This document shows positions 1 to 10,310 of a stretch of 64,000 nucleotides of DNA, piece after piece. This DNA comes from an uncultured Cohaesibacter sp. GTDB taxonomy: Bacteria > Pseudomonadota > Alphaproteobacteria > Rhizobiales > Cohaesibacteraceae. The translations under genes and the position numbers were made by a program. Every line of letters starts with the position of its first letter. Position 1 is the first letter of the stretch. The stretch spans positions 3,221,001 to 3,285,000 of the forward strand of contig NZ_OY761553.1 in the NCBI RefSeq assembly GCF_963664735.1. The letters run 5' to 3'. Under the pieces are notes generated by a model, which saw only the letters and a list, made by a program, of their open reading frames with translations, had not been told where the DNA came from and ran no database searches.

Positions 1-77
1 AATCAAGAGGCAAAACAAAGAATCTGCCATTAGGCATCAAATCTGCTTGTGTCCAACGCGCCCGAAGGCATTGAGCC

Positions 78-536
78 TCAATTAATGAAGACGATTGCAG
101 CATTCAGATAGGACGCATAACCGACCCACAGGGCATAGGGAACAAAAAGCAAGGCCGACAGCCCGTCCTTGTGTCTCGCCGCCTTAATAAAATTGATGAT
201 CAGCAAAAACAGCATGATGATGATCGCAAAGGCCGCTTCCAGATTATGCATTGAGAAGAAAAGCGGGCTCCAGGCAAAATTCATCACCATTTGCGCCAAC
301 CAGATTCCGAATAGATCTTTACTGGAAGGAGCGCGGAAAACGCGTGCACCAGCTATGCCAATCAGTATATAAAGAATTGTCCATGCCGGAGCGAACAACC
401 AGTTGGGCGGGGTCAGGGGTGGCTTTGCCAAGGATTGATACCATGGCCCGGGAAGATTGTTGGCACCGATCAAGAGCCCGCCTCCCAAGGACACCACAAT
501 AAACAGGGCGTATATGCTCAGCGCGGATTTCTTCAT
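78..536 (-). CDS. tspO: TspO/MBR family membrane protein
   Basis: A 152-aa integral membrane protein with about five hydrophobic segments, the usual size of bacterial TspO. It contains the family's aromatic-rich stretch (PPNWLFAPAWTILY) and the NFAWSPLFF helix. TspO proteins bind tetrapyrroles and cholesterol-like ligands in the outer or cytoplasmic membrane and modulate porphyrin and stress physiology. I chose the ATG at 536 because the 24 residues encoded upstream are polar and unlike the family, while MKKSALSIYA begins directly before the first membrane helix; a purine-rich GGAAAAAATGAG precedes it. It lies downstream of infC on the same strand but is separated by a strong terminator, so it is probably transcribed separately. 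The family call is firm and the ligand is unknown. Confidence 0.88.
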   Translation of the reverse strand: MKKSALSIYALFIVVSLGGGLLIGANNLPGPWYQSLAKPPLTPPNWLFAPAWTILYILIGIAGARVFRAPSSKDLFGIWLAQMVMNFAWSPLFFSMHNLEAAFAIIIMLFLLIINFIKAARHKDGLSALLFVPYALWVGYASYLNAAIVFIN

Positions 537-639
537 CTCATTTTTTCCGTATTTCGGCCCATTGGCTCGCTCGGCGTTTAAGGCCGGGCATGGCTCATGA
601 CCCATCAAACATGCTTGGCTATAACTTCAATATTATAAT

Positions 640-671
640 AAAAAACCCGGATCACAAGATCCGGGCTTTTT
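640..671 (-). terminator. Rho-independent terminator after infC
   Basis: Perfect 8-bp stem CCCGGATC/GATCCGGG (646-653 with 658-665), loop ACAA. It is flanked by A-runs on the left and T-runs on the right, so it can act in both directions. It sits about 20 nt past the infC stop. Confidence 0.85.
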
Positions 672-692
672 GAAAAACTGCTCCGCAAAATG

Positions 693-1229
693 TTATTTCG
701 GGGCAAGAATCATAATCATCTGGCGGCCTTCAAGACGAGGCTCAAGCTCAACCTTGGTGCGCTCTGCCAGCTCGGCTTTCACTTTTTGCAAAAGTTCCAT
801 ACCAAGACTCTGGTGTGCCATTTCACGACCACGGAAACGCAGGGTGAATTTCACCTTGTCTCCATCTTCGATGAAACGGTTGGCGCTACGAAGCTTCACT
901 TCATAGTCATGGGTATCGATGCCTGGACGCATTTTAACTTCCTTGACATCAACCACTTTCTGTTTCTTTCGCGCCTCGGCAGCCTTCTTCTGAGCTTGAT
1001 ATTTATACCGGCCGTAATCCATGATTTTGCAAACCGGCGGCTTTGCGTTCGGCGAAATCTCTACCAGATCCAATCCAGCTTCGGCGGCCATGTCGAGAGC
1101 CTGCCTTGTGGGAATGGACCCATGGTTGTTTCCCTCATCATCGATGAGCTGCACTTCGTCAATTCGGATTTGATTATTGATGCGCGGTCCCGTTTCGCGG
1201 GTCGCTTGCGCTCTATTTGGGCGGCGAAT
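693..1229 (-). CDS. infC: Translation initiation factor IF-3 (ATT start)
   Basis: IF-3 binds the 30S subunit, prevents premature 50S joining and checks start-codon selection. The protein shows the family core: [50 protein letters not shown] and the terminal [11 protein letters not shown]. The first in-frame standard start is a GTG at 1154, which would cut off about 25 conserved N-terminal residues. Reading upstream in frame gives IRRPNRAQ...[14 protein letters not shown], typical of alphaproteobacterial IF-3. This begins at ATT (1227-1229), nine nucleotides after an AGGAG. AUU initiation is the known basis of IF-3 autoregulation in enterobacteria. The product is then 178 aa, a normal length. 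rpmI and rplT, often next to infC, are not adjacent here. Confidence 0.95.
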   Translation of the reverse strand: MRRPNRAQATRETGPRINNQIRIDEVQLIDDEGNNHGSIPTRQALDMAAEAGLDLVEISPNAKPPVCKIMDYGRYKYQAQKKAAEARKKQKVVDVKEVKMRPGIDTHDYEVKLRSANRFIEDGDKVKFTLRFRGREMAHQSLGMELLQKVKAELAERTKVELEPRLEGRQMIMILAPK

Positions 1230-1550
1230 GGTCGTAATCTCCTGTTTATTGCAACAATGGCTTCAGATACATATGCCGCAGCTTGCCTCACCTTTCAAGC
1301 CCTGCCAAGGAACTGTTGGCGAGATAGCGGGCATAATTCCCTTTCCTTTCACAAACTAGTGCACAGTCTGGCATGATTCAAAAAGAACACATCGATTTTC
1401 GCGGGTCGGAAAGTTCTGCTATGCAGAATTAACATAACGACAGATGATGGAAATCAACGATATACGACGTTCGTATGATAAAGAGCGCATAGATTCTTTT
1501 GACAGCATCTGTCGCACTTTCAAAATTCACAGAGCAGAAAAGTCTACTCC
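1230..1550. other. Intergenic region between divergent infC and focA
   Basis: No convincing gene in 321 nt. It must hold the promoters of both divergent genes. The best focA candidate is TTGACA at 1499-1504, 17 nt before AAAATT at 1522-1527, but the -10 match is weak. I saw no clear FNR-type TTGAT-N4-ATCAA site. Confidence 0.4.
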
Positions 1551-2411
1551 ATGTCCGAAACGCCTCAATTTCAATTTGACGCCCTCATGCCAGCCGAAAT
1601 GGCCAAAAAGGCCGAGGACGTTGGTGTCTACAAAGCAACCAAACAACCGCTGACCACCTTTGTGTTGGCGATCACCGCCGGTGCCTTCATCGGCATTGCC
1701 TTTATCTTCTATACCGTGGTTACCAATGGCAACGGGGATATCAACTGGGGAGCCAACAAATTTATCGGCGGTCTCGCCTTTAGCCTTGGCCTGATGCTGG
1801 TTGTCGTCAATGGTGGGGATCTTTTCACCAGTACCGTGCTTACAGTCGTTGCAAAGGCCAGTAAAAAGATCACTTGGGGGCAACTGGCCAAAAACTGGGT
1901 TGTCGTTTATGTCGGCAACTTTGTGGGTGCCATCGGTCTGGTCGCCATCATGCAGATCGCACAACATTATGAGCAGGGCAATGGCTCTTTGGGCATCAAC
2001 TATATGCATATCGCCCAGCACAAGCTGCATCACGGCTTCTTTCAGGCTGTCGCGCTTGGCGCCATGTGTAATGTCATGGTTTGTCTGGGCGTCTGGATGT
2101 CCTATGCTGGCCGTTCGGTCACCGACAAGCTGCTCGCGGTAACCCTGCCGGTTGCCATGTTTGTTGCCTCTGGCTTTGAGCACTGTGTCGCCAACATGTT
2201 CCAGATCCCCATGGCCATCATGACCAAGACACTGGCTGGGCCTGAATTCTGGGCAGCAACGGGCACCACTGCCGCCGATTTTGCCGACCTTACCTGGGCA
2301 CATTTTGTGATCAACAACCTGATCCCGGTTACCATCGGCAATATTTTGGGCGGCGGTGTACTGGTTGGCCTGATTTACTGGTTCATCTATCTGCGCCCGC
2401 AAAAGCACTAA
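1551..2411 (+). CDS. focA: Formate channel, FNT family (FocA-type)
   Basis: A 286-aa pentameric FNT-family channel protein of the cytoplasmic membrane, passing formate (or nitrite-like monovalent anions). It resembles enterobacterial FocA along its whole length: GVYKATKQPL near residue 25, GGDLFTSTV at 88-96, TWGQLAKNW at 108-116, and PVAMFVASGFEHCVANMF at about 200-217, containing the pore histidine (His211 here, His209 in E. coli FocA). About six membrane helices are evident. No pyruvate-formate lyase or formate dehydrogenase gene lies nearby, so the physiological substrate is inferred from similarity only; a nitrite role cannot be excluded. The ribosome-binding site is weak. A terminator follows directly. 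Confidence 0.88.
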   Translation: MSETPQFQFDALMPAEMAKKAEDVGVYKATKQPLTTFVLAITAGAFIGIAFIFYTVVTNGNGDINWGANKFIGGLAFSLGLMLVVVNGGDLFTSTVLTVVAKASKKITWGQLAKNWVVVYVGNFVGAIGLVAIMQIAQHYEQGNGSLGINYMHIAQHKLHHGFFQAVALGAMCNVMVCLGVWMSYAGRSVTDKLLAVTLPVAMFVASGFEHCVANMFQIPMAIMTKTLAGPEFWAATGTTAADFADLTWAHFVINNLIPVTIGNILGGGVLVGLIYWFIYLRPQKH

Positions 2412-2440
2412 GCTGCACGGACAGATAGTCACGAGAAACA

Positions 2441-2471
2441 AAAAGCCTGATCCGATGGATCAGGCTTTTTT
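2441..2471 (+). terminator. Rho-independent terminator after focA
   Basis: Stem AAAAGCCTGATCC / GGATCAGGCTTTT with loop GAT (2454-2456) and a T-run. It also has A-runs on the left and may serve the convergent glycosyltransferase gene. Confidence 0.87.
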
Positions 2472-2499
2472 ATTGGAATTGAATTATTTAAGCGAGGGA

Positions 2500-3681
2500 T
2501 CACTTTTCAGCCAAGCTGCTGCCCAGAAGCTGGTCATAGACCGAAAGCGTCTGCTGCCCCATCGAATTGAGAGAAAAGCAGGCGTCAATCATGCCTCTGG
2601 CAAAGGGAGCCACCTGACGCCTTTGCTCCTCAGGCAGAACAAGCGTGCGTGCGATAGCATCTTGCCAACCCTCTGCATCGTCGTGACGAATGACACTGGC
2701 GATCCATTGCTCCTTATCGACATCCATCGGTGGGGCAACGACCTCAGGCTGGGCGCCAAGATCTCCCACCAGCGTCGGCTTGCCCATGGCCAGCGCTTCG
2801 GCAGCTGACCGACCGAAGGTCTCAGCATCCTGACTGGGCACAATTACCATGCTGGCAAGGGCATAGGCGGCGGGCATATCGCTGCAATGGCCAACGCGGC
2901 GTACACAATCGGCTACGTCGTTTGTATCGATAAGCCGATCCAGCTCTGCAACATAGGCTTCGCGACCCTGCTCATCTCCAATAAGCAGCAACTGAAAAGC
3001 TGGCCCAATCGCCTTTTTGAGCGCACTCATGACAGGAATTATGAAGCTCTGCCCCTTCCATCGGGTCAGCCGCGAGGGCAAAATGATGACAGGCCTCTCG
3101 TCAAGCTGCCAACGGCCTTTGAGCGTTTCAATACGCTCGATTGAGACCTTTTCCGGATCAAACTGAGCCATATCGACACCACGATGAATGGTCATGGTGC
3201 GGTTTTCCGCATCCGGATTACGGCCTCGGACAAGGTGGGCGGTGTAGTGGGAATTGGCGATCACGATATCGCCTTTGGCCATCACCGAATTGTAAAAGGC
3301 CTTCAGCCTGCCCTTCTGGCTATAGGCTCCGTGGTAGGTGGTAACGAACGGCACTCCGGTTCTTCGCGCCGCAATCAAGGCACTCCATGCCGGTGCACGA
3401 GAGCGCGCATGAACAAGTTCCACACCTTCCTTGCGAATCATCTGCTCAATGGCTCTGGCGTTGGAAAAAAGAATGGTGAACGGGTTTTTGCTACGCCCCT
3501 TTAGCGGTAGGAGCTGGCCACCGACCGCTTCCAATTCCGGCACCAAACGCCCCGGTTCGGCTGCGATCAGCGCTTTACCTCCCGCCTTGGTAATAGCTGC
3601 CGCGATATCCACCGTTCCACGCTCGACCCCACCGGAATCGAGCCACGGAATAACCTGAAGGATAGTTGGGGCTTTCGTCAT
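2500..3681 (-). CDS. Glycosyltransferase family 4 (GT-B fold)
   Basis: A 393-aa GT-B glycosyltransferase. It has an N-terminal IPWLDSGGVERG glycine loop, a middle IHRGVD motif, PSRLTRWKG at the start of the nucleotide-binding half, and a C-terminal SQDAETFGRSAAEALAMGKP motif containing the EX7E pattern typical of GT4 enzymes. Such enzymes transfer a sugar from a nucleotide-sugar donor to lipopolysaccharide, glycolipid or polysaccharide acceptors at the cytoplasmic membrane face. The acceptor cannot be told from the sequence. I chose ATG 3681 over a GTG nine bases upstream because GGTGG precedes it at suitable spacing. It is divergent from the hydrolase at 3764 with an 82-bp gap and converges on focA. 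Confidence 0.85.
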   Translation of the reverse strand: MTKAPTILQVIPWLDSGGVERGTVDIAAAITKAGGKALIAAEPGRLVPELEAVGGQLLPLKGRSKNPFTILFSNARAIEQMIRKEGVELVHARSRAPAWSALIAARRTGVPFVTTYHGAYSQKGRLKAFYNSVMAKGDIVIANSHYTAHLVRGRNPDAENRTMTIHRGVDMAQFDPEKVSIERIETLKGRWQLDERPVIILPSRLTRWKGQSFIIPVMSALKKAIGPAFQLLLIGDEQGREAYVAELDRLIDTNDVADCVRRVGHCSDMPAAYALASMVIVPSQDAETFGRSAAEALAMGKPTLVGDLGAQPEVVAPPMDVDKEQWIASVIRHDDAEGWQDAIARTLVLPEEQRRQVAPFARGMIDACFSLNSMGQQTLSVYDQLLGSSLAEK

Positions 3682-3763
3682 GCAATCCACCGCGCTATGT
3701 AATTGGCATTCCCGCCGAGCGCTCGCAGACGGTGCCTATCGATTTCTTTTCCGGAGACATAGA

Positions 3764-4570
3764 ATGTCAGCACCCCAAAAGCAAACTTTCCTTGTCGGAA
3801 ACCCAGCCGATGGGGAAGACCATCCCCGCGAAATTGGCTTCAAACAGCGCCTTGCTGAAAAACAGGGCCTTTCTGGACTGTTCTGGATGAATGGTTATAT
3901 GTCCAACATGGAAGGCGACAAGGCATTGGCACTTGATGGCTGGGCCGCTGAAACCGGATGCGCCTTTACCCGCTTTGACTATTCCGGCCATGGAGTTTCA
4001 GGCGGCGATTTTCTTGACGGCACCATCTCCAGATGGCTTGAAGAAAGCCTGGCGATGTTTGATCAAAAGACCGATGGATCGCAAATCATCTGCGGCTCTT
4101 CCATGGGCGGCTGGCTTGCCTTGTTGCTCACCAAGGCGCATATCGCACGGGTCGGCCTTCAAAACAGCCGCATCAAGGGGCTCGTCCTGATTGCTCCGGC
4201 CATCGACATGACCAAGGCGCTGATGTGGGACAATTTCGATGCTGCTGCCAAGGCGGAAATGGCAGCAACGGGTGTTTTTCTGCGTCCAAGCGAATATGAC
4301 GACGGCCCCTATCAGATTACGGCCAAGCTGATTGAAGATGGCAAGGCCCATCTCATCGGTGATGGGCTTATCGAAACCGGCTGCCCGGTTCACATCCTGC
4401 AAGGAGTAAAGGACGATACGGTTCCATGGCATTCATCTGTCGATCTGGTTGCACGTCTTGCCCGGGACGATGTCAAACTGACTCTCGTCAAGGACGGCGA
4501 CCATCGTCTCTCCCGTCCGCAAGACCTTGAGCTGCTGATCCGGGCGGTGGAGAGCTTGCTGAAGTCTTGA
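3764..4570 (+). CDS. Alpha/beta hydrolase
   Basis: A 268-aa alpha/beta-hydrolase fold protein. It shows the nucleophile elbow GSSMGG (Ser113 from this start), an acid candidate in QGVKDDTVP (Asp217/218) and the catalytic His in DGDHRLS (His247). The DYSGHG stretch forms the oxyanion-side loop. It resembles the small serine hydrolases related to ABHD10 that occur near infC in several Rhizobiales, but the substrate is unknown. The start at 3764 is supported by GGAG seven bases upstream; a longer frame beginning at 3680 would overlap the divergent gene's start and adds unconserved residues. Confidence 0.85.
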   Translation: MSAPQKQTFLVGNPADGEDHPREIGFKQRLAEKQGLSGLFWMNGYMSNMEGDKALALDGWAAETGCAFTRFDYSGHGVSGGDFLDGTISRWLEESLAMFDQKTDGSQIICGSSMGGWLALLLTKAHIARVGLQNSRIKGLVLIAPAIDMTKALMWDNFDAAAKAEMAATGVFLRPSEYDDGPYQITAKLIEDGKAHLIGDGLIETGCPVHILQGVKDDTVPWHSSVDLVARLARDDVKLTLVKDGDHRLSRPQDLELLIRAVESLLKS

Positions 4571-4597
4571 ATTCCGGTTCCAAGGCTTCATTTCAAA

Positions 4598-4643
4598 CAA
4601 AAAACCCGCGAGAAAGAGCCTTTTGCCTTTCGTCGCGGGTTCG
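4598..4643 (-). terminator. Terminator after dgdA
   Basis: Outer stem AACCCGCGA (4603-4611) with TCGCGGGTT (4633-4641) and inner GAAAG/CTTTC pairing. The run of A on the left reads as a U-tract for minus-strand transcripts, so it serves dgdA. Confidence 0.78.
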
Positions 4644-4653
4644 TCATTCCACA

Positions 4654-6080
<1,427 letters not shown>

Positions 6081-6929
6081 ATGCAGATGCTCGACATTGC
6101 CCTGCTGAAAAATTTCGTCATCGTGGCGCAAACCGGCTCCATCAGCCTTGCCGCCCAGCAGGTGGGGCGCACCCAATCGGCGCTTAGCATGCAGATGCAT
6201 CGGCTGGAGGATCAGATGGGCAAGCTGTTGCTCCATCGCACCGGGGCTGGCGTTCGGCTGACTGCTGCGGGGGAAAAGCTGCTGGTCCATGCCGAGGCGC
6301 TTCTGGCACAGCATGATGAAATCCTGATGGACATGACGGGCACATCCCTTCGCGGCTCGATCAGTCTTGGATGCACGGAAGATTATGCTAGTGCCTTCTT
6401 GCCTCAACTTTTGGGGAGCTTCTGCGAACGATATCCCGACATCGATTTGAGGCTGGCCTGCGCCCCGTCAACGGATCTGAGGCCGCAATTGCAGCAGCGC
6501 TTGCTGGATATGGCGCTGGTCTCCCTTCCCTCAGCCGAGGCGGACGGGGTTATTCGCAAGGAGCAGTTGGTCTGGGTGGCCAATGAAGCGGCTCCGGCGA
6601 TCCTTTCGACTCAGATTCTACCGCTCGCCTTGCCCACGCCGAGCACAATCGATTATCGCGCTGCCTGCACCGTGATGGAGGCGATCAACCGTCGCTATCG
6701 GGTGGCCTATGCCAGTAACAGTCTTGCGGGACTTCTCGCCATTGCACGCTCGGGCCACGCGATCAGCGTTCTGACGCAAAGTGCTGTACCGCAAGATCTC
6801 CATATCGTCTCTTCAGAGCTGCCTCCATTGCCAGCCATCGGCATAACACTGGAGTTGGCCGATCAAAGACCATCCGCGGCTGTTTCTGCACTGGCGGACC
6901 ATATAAGAACCACCTTGCCAGAGTTGTAA
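6081..6929 (+). CDS. dgdR: LysR regulator of dialkylglycine decarboxylase (DgdR-like)
   Basis: A 282-aa LysR-type transcriptional regulator with an N-terminal winged helix (LKNFVIVAQTGSISLAAQQV, then GRTQSALSMQMHRLE) and a C-terminal effector domain ending DHIRTTLPEL. It is transcribed divergently from dgdA, the same arrangement as B. cepacia dgdR, whose product represses dgdA until 2-methylalanine is present. The functional name therefore rests mainly on context. The start at 6081 has a poor Shine-Dalgarno sequence; an in-frame ATG six bases later is equally possible. Confidence 0.75.
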   Translation: MQMLDIALLKNFVIVAQTGSISLAAQQVGRTQSALSMQMHRLEDQMGKLLLHRTGAGVRLTAAGEKLLVHAEALLAQHDEILMDMTGTSLRGSISLGCTEDYASAFLPQLLGSFCERYPDIDLRLACAPSTDLRPQLQQRLLDMALVSLPSAEADGVIRKEQLVWVANEAAPAILSTQILPLALPTPSTIDYRAACTVMEAINRRYRVAYASNSLAGLLAIARSGHAISVLTQSAVPQDLHIVSSELPPLPAIGITLELADQRPSAAVSALADHIRTTLPEL

Positions 6930-6971
6930 ACCACCTAATCCGGCCTGAACGAACGCTTATTCTGAACAAAG

Positions 6972-7000
6972 AAAAACCCGCTCGGAAAAACCGAGCGGGC
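6972..7000 (-). terminator. Terminator after aldehyde dehydrogenase
   Basis: Perfect 9-bp stem CCCGCTCGG/CCGAGCGGG (6977-6985 with 6991-6999), loop AAAAA. The A-run at 6972-6976 is the U-tract for the minus-strand gene that stops at 7031. Confidence 0.85.
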
Positions 7001-7030
7001 TCCAAATATCTCAGGGTCAGTCAAACAGGA

Positions 7031-8422
7031 TCAGAATGCTGCGTCGATATCTACAACATCAATCAGCTTGTGGTTGACAAACTCGGTCAAACCCAGATCC
7101 AACAGTTCACGGCCATAACCGGAGCGGCGAATGCCACCGAATGGCAAGTCGGCCTCAACCTTGGTTGGATGGTTGACGAACACCATGCCGGTTGAAACAC
7201 GGGCTGCCACTTCTGCGCCATGCTTTTCATCGGCGGAGAAGACCGAACCACCCAGGCCGAACGGCGTGTCATTGGCGATACGGATTGCGTCCTCCTCGTC
7301 CTTGGCTCTGAAAAGCATGGACACAGGACCGAAGAATTCCCAATAACGCGCTTCATTGTCTTCGCCCAGATCGCTAAGAATGGTTGGCTGGACAAAAGCG
7401 CCCTTAGTTGGGACTGCGGGGCCGACTTCTTCGGCTTTGGCACCCTTGGCGACAGCCTTCCTGATTTGCTCTTTCACGTCATCGGCTGCCTTCTGGGAAG
7501 AAAGCGGTGCGAGGGTCGTTTTTGGATCAAACGGATCACCCGCTACCAATTTGGCGACACCAGCCTTGTATTTCTCAAGGAACTCATCATAGACCTCGTC
7601 GGCAATGATCATGCGTTTGGAAGAAACACAGACCTGACCGCCGTTCCAGTGACGACCGAACACGGCCCAATCAACGACCTTGTCAATATCGGCGTCTTTG
7701 AGCACGACGAAAGCATCTGCACCACCCAATTCCATGGTGGACTTCTTGAGTGCCTTGCCAGCCTGCGCGGCAACGATGGAGCCTGCGGCCTCGGAACCGG
7801 TGAGCGCCACACCATGCACGCGAGGGTCGTTGATGATCATTTCGATCTGAGACCGCGTTGCGTAGAGGTTGGTGAAGGCGCCTTCTGGCAAACCTGCTTC
7901 TTTCATAAGCTTTTCAAAACGGGCGGCGCTCTGAGGCACGTTGGACGCATGCTTGAGAATGAGCACATTACCTGCAGAAAGCTGCGGAGCCAGGATTCGG
8001 GCGATCTGGTAATATGGGAAGTTCCAAGGCTCAATCGCGAGCAAAATTCCGAGCGGTTCATGAACCAGTGTTGCATCCCCTTCGGCAGGGTCGAGCACCG
8101 GCAGTTTGCGCGGCTGCAGCAGCGTCTCGGCATTGCGGACATAATATTCCAGAATCTTGGCCGAGAGTTCAACTTCAGCTTTTGCTTCGGCGGTCAGTTT
8201 GCCCATTTCAAGGGTCAGGAGCTTTGCATGCTCGTCGGCGTCGGCGCGCAGCAGATCGGCTGCCTTCTGAAGAATTCTGGCGCGCTCAGCAAAGCTGGTC
8301 TGGCGCCATGAAAGAAATGCATTGTGAGCCTTATCCAGCGCTGCACTGACCTCAGCGTCAGTTGCATCTGGAAATGATGCCAGTTTCTCACCGGTATACG
8401 GGTTAATCGTTGCATATGCCAT
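7031..8422 (-). CDS. NAD(P)+-dependent succinate-semialdehyde-type dehydrogenase
   Basis: A 463-aa aldehyde dehydrogenase that oxidises an aldehyde to its acid through a covalent thioester. The active-site residues are visible: Asn134 (EPWNFP), the general base Glu231 (TMELGGADAF) and the nucleophile Cys265 (NGGQVCVSSKR). The opening MAYATINPYTGE and the short length match the GabD1/Sad group annotated as succinate-semialdehyde dehydrogenases. The exact substrate is not proven. A good RBS (AGAGGAAAGATC) precedes the ATG. The gene stands alone between a terminator and a 514-bp gap, so it is likely monocistronic. Confidence 0.87.
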   Translation of the reverse strand: MAYATINPYTGEKLASFPDATDAEVSAALDKAHNAFLSWRQTSFAERARILQKAADLLRADADEHAKLLTLEMGKLTAEAKAEVELSAKILEYYVRNAETLLQPRKLPVLDPAEGDATLVHEPLGILLAIEPWNFPYYQIARILAPQLSAGNVLILKHASNVPQSAARFEKLMKEAGLPEGAFTNLYATRSQIEMIINDPRVHGVALTGSEAAGSIVAAQAGKALKKSTMELGGADAFVVLKDADIDKVVDWAVFGRHWNGGQVCVSSKRMIIADEVYDEFLEKYKAGVAKLVAGDPFDPKTTLAPLSSQKAADDVKEQIRKAVAKGAKAEEVGPAVPTKGAFVQPTILSDLGEDNEARYWEFFGPVSMLFRAKDEEDAIRIANDTPFGLGGSVFSADEKHGAEVAARVSTGMVFVNHPTKVEADLPFGGIRRSGYGRELLDLGLTEFVNHKLIDVVDIDAAF

Positions 8423-8936
8423 GATCTTTCCTCTTTATTTCCTGCCCCTTATTCTGGTCGCCGGCTGTTTTTTACGACGCCTTGTGTCGGGCTTTTATCT
8501 TGTTGTCTTTATTGTCTGATCGTTGAAATGCAATTCGAAGAGAAGGTTGTCTGCCGGTGCACGGCGGGCTCGTTAGCCTTTGTTATCTCCTTTATCCGTC
8601 TTCCGTTATTGCTTTCAGGATCAAACCCCAATGGTGTTAGAAGGCGACCAATCTGAAGGGAAAAGCTTCATTCGCCTTGCATGTTTTGGATATGGTTGTC
8701 CCGGACCTATGAAGCAAAGATCTCGCGATCATCGGTTTCATGACAAAATTACATGGAACAAACAGGTTAAATGAAAAATTTGATGCTTAAGAGACGAGAG
8801 AGATCTGCATCGAAAAGCCGCTTCTGAGCTTCTAAAAAGACGCGACAATAGCCACTCCGTAAAGGTAGACAAAGAAAAGGCGCGCCAGCAAATTGGGCTG
8901 GCGCGCCTTCGCACAATCTGGAGAGCCCAGTCGGAG
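8423..8936. other. 514-bp intergenic region with no gene
   Basis: I find no supported gene here. A 64-codon frame at 8580-8774 lacks a ribosome-binding site and any recognisable motif. The right end contains the tnaA terminator. The left end must hold the aldehyde dehydrogenase promoter, which I could not place. Confidence 0.5.
8873..8909 (-). terminator. Terminator after tnaA
   Basis: Perfect 12-bp stem AAGGCGCGCCAG/CTGGCGCGCCTT (8877-8888 with 8898-8909), extendable by one C-G pair. On the minus strand it continues into a U-rich stretch. Confidence 0.82.
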
Positions 8937-10310
8937 TTAGCTGTCCAGAGGTGCGAAGCTGCAGGTGAAATGCCGCATCAGTTTCGGTTCCCTGATGATT
9001 TTGAAACCCTTGAGCTGATCTTTTTCAGCTGCCAGCATTTCAAAGGCTTCCACCACATAATCGGCGTGGGATTGGGTATAGGTGCGGCGCGGGAAGGCAA
9101 GGCGCACCAGTTCCATGGCGGCGGGCTTTTCCGAGCCGTCAGTCTGGCGACCAAACATCACCGAGCCGATTTCGCAAGAGCGGATACCGCCGATCTCGTA
9201 GAGCTTGCAGGCCACGGTGTGGGCGGGATATTTCAGCGGATTAATATGCGGCAGCCAGCTTTTGGCGTCGACAAAGACGGCATGGCCACCCGCCGGCTTG
9301 ACCACCGGAATGCCCATGGCATCGAGCTTTTCGATGATATATTCATTGGTGCGGATGCGATATCGGAGATAATCCTCGTCGATGATCTCATGCAGCCCCT
9401 GCGCCAATGCTTCCAGATCGCGTCCGGCAAGGCCACCATAGGTGGGGAAGCCTTCGGTCTGGATGAGGCGGACACGGGCCTGATCGGCAAGGGCATCGTC
9501 ATTGAAGGCGATCCAGCCGCCGATATTGCCAAAGGCATCCTTCTTGGCGCTCATGGTCATGCCATCGGCAACCGAGAAACAGTCGCGCACGATATCCTTG
9601 ATCGCACGATCCTTCTGCCCTTCCTCGCGCTGCTTGATGAACCAGGCATTTTCCGAGAAGCGACAGCCGTCAATGATGAAGGGCTTGCCATATTTATGGG
9701 CCAGCGCTGCCACGCCACGGATATTTTCAAGGCTTACCGGCTGGCCGCCACCGGCATTGTTGGTGATGGTGATCATCACCATTGGCACGCTGTCGCCCTT
9801 CTCCTCCAGAAAAGCTTCCAGCTTGCCAAGATCCATATTGCCCTTGAAGGGATAAAGCGAAGCCGGATCCTTGCCCTCATCAATCACCAGATCATAGGCT
9901 TCGGCACCAGAGGCCTCGATATTGCCACGGGTGGTGTCGAAATGGGTGTTGGAGGGAACATGCTTGCCCGCCCCACCGAAGATGGAAACCAGAATCGCCT
10001 CGGCCGCGCGGCCCTGATGGGTTGGAATGATATGCTCGAACGGCATCAGTTCCTGCACACTGTCACGGAAGCGATAATAGGAGGGAGAACCGGCATAGCT
10101 CTCATCGCCACGCATGACGGCGGCCCACTGCTCGGCGCTCATGGCGCCGGTGCCCGAATCGGTCAGCAGATCGATGATCACGTTTTCGGACCTGAGTGCA
10201 AAGAGGTTATAGTCGACGGCCTTGAGCGCCGCCTCGCGCTCGGCGCGCGTGGTCATGCGGATGGGTTCTACCGATTTGATGCGGAAGGGTTCGATAATGG
10301 TTTTCATCAT
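8937..10310 (-). CDS. tnaA: Tryptophanase (L-tryptophan indole-lyase)
   Basis: A PLP enzyme that splits L-tryptophan to indole, pyruvate and ammonia. It shows the beta-eliminating-lyase core: LLTDSGTGA, the PLP lysine in MSAKKDA (Lys257 from this start) and EGFPTYGGL. Two positions separate tryptophanase from tyrosine phenol-lyase. The aspartate in HFDTTRG matches tryptophanase Asp137 (Thr in TPL), and CEIGS has Ile where TPL carries its diagnostic Arg381. The terminal EPKLMRHFT also fits TnaA. The start is MMKTIIEPFRI, with GGAG five bases before the first ATG. No tnaB permease is adjacent. The upstream leader is long and structured. Confidence 0.93.
   Translation of the reverse strand: MMKTIIEPFRIKSVEPIRMTTRAEREAALKAVDYNLFALRSENVIIDLLTDSGTGAMSAEQWAAVMRGDESYAGSPSYYRFRDSVQELMPFEHIIPTHQGRAAEAILVSIFGGAGKHVPSNTHFDTTRGNIEASGAEAYDLVIDEGKDPASLYPFKGNMDLGKLEAFLEEKGDSVPMVMITITNNAGGGQPVSLENIRGVAALAHKYGKPFIIDGCRFSENAWFIKQREEGQKDRAIKDIVRDCFSVADGMTMSAKKDAFGNIGGWIAFNDDALADQARVRLIQTEGFPTYGGLAGRDLEALAQGLHEIIDEDYLRYRIRTNEYIIEKLDAMGIPVVKPAGGHAVFVDAKSWLPHINPLKYPAHTVACKLYEIGGIRSCEIGSVMFGRQTDGSEKPAAMELVRLAFPRRTYTQSHADYVVEAFEMLAAEKDQLKGFKIIREPKLMRHFTCSFAPLDS

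Noticed and set aside
1061-1291. Minus-strand frame overlapping the infC start
   Set aside because: A shadow frame; the infC frame extended to ATT explains this region.
8580-8774. 64-codon frame in the gap upstream of the aldehyde dehydrogenase
   Set aside because: No RBS, no motif and no family resemblance.
8937-10310. Tyrosine phenol-lyase instead of tryptophanase
   Set aside because: The Asp of HFDTT and the Ile of CEIGS are tryptophanase residues; tyrosine phenol-lyase has Thr and Arg at these positions.
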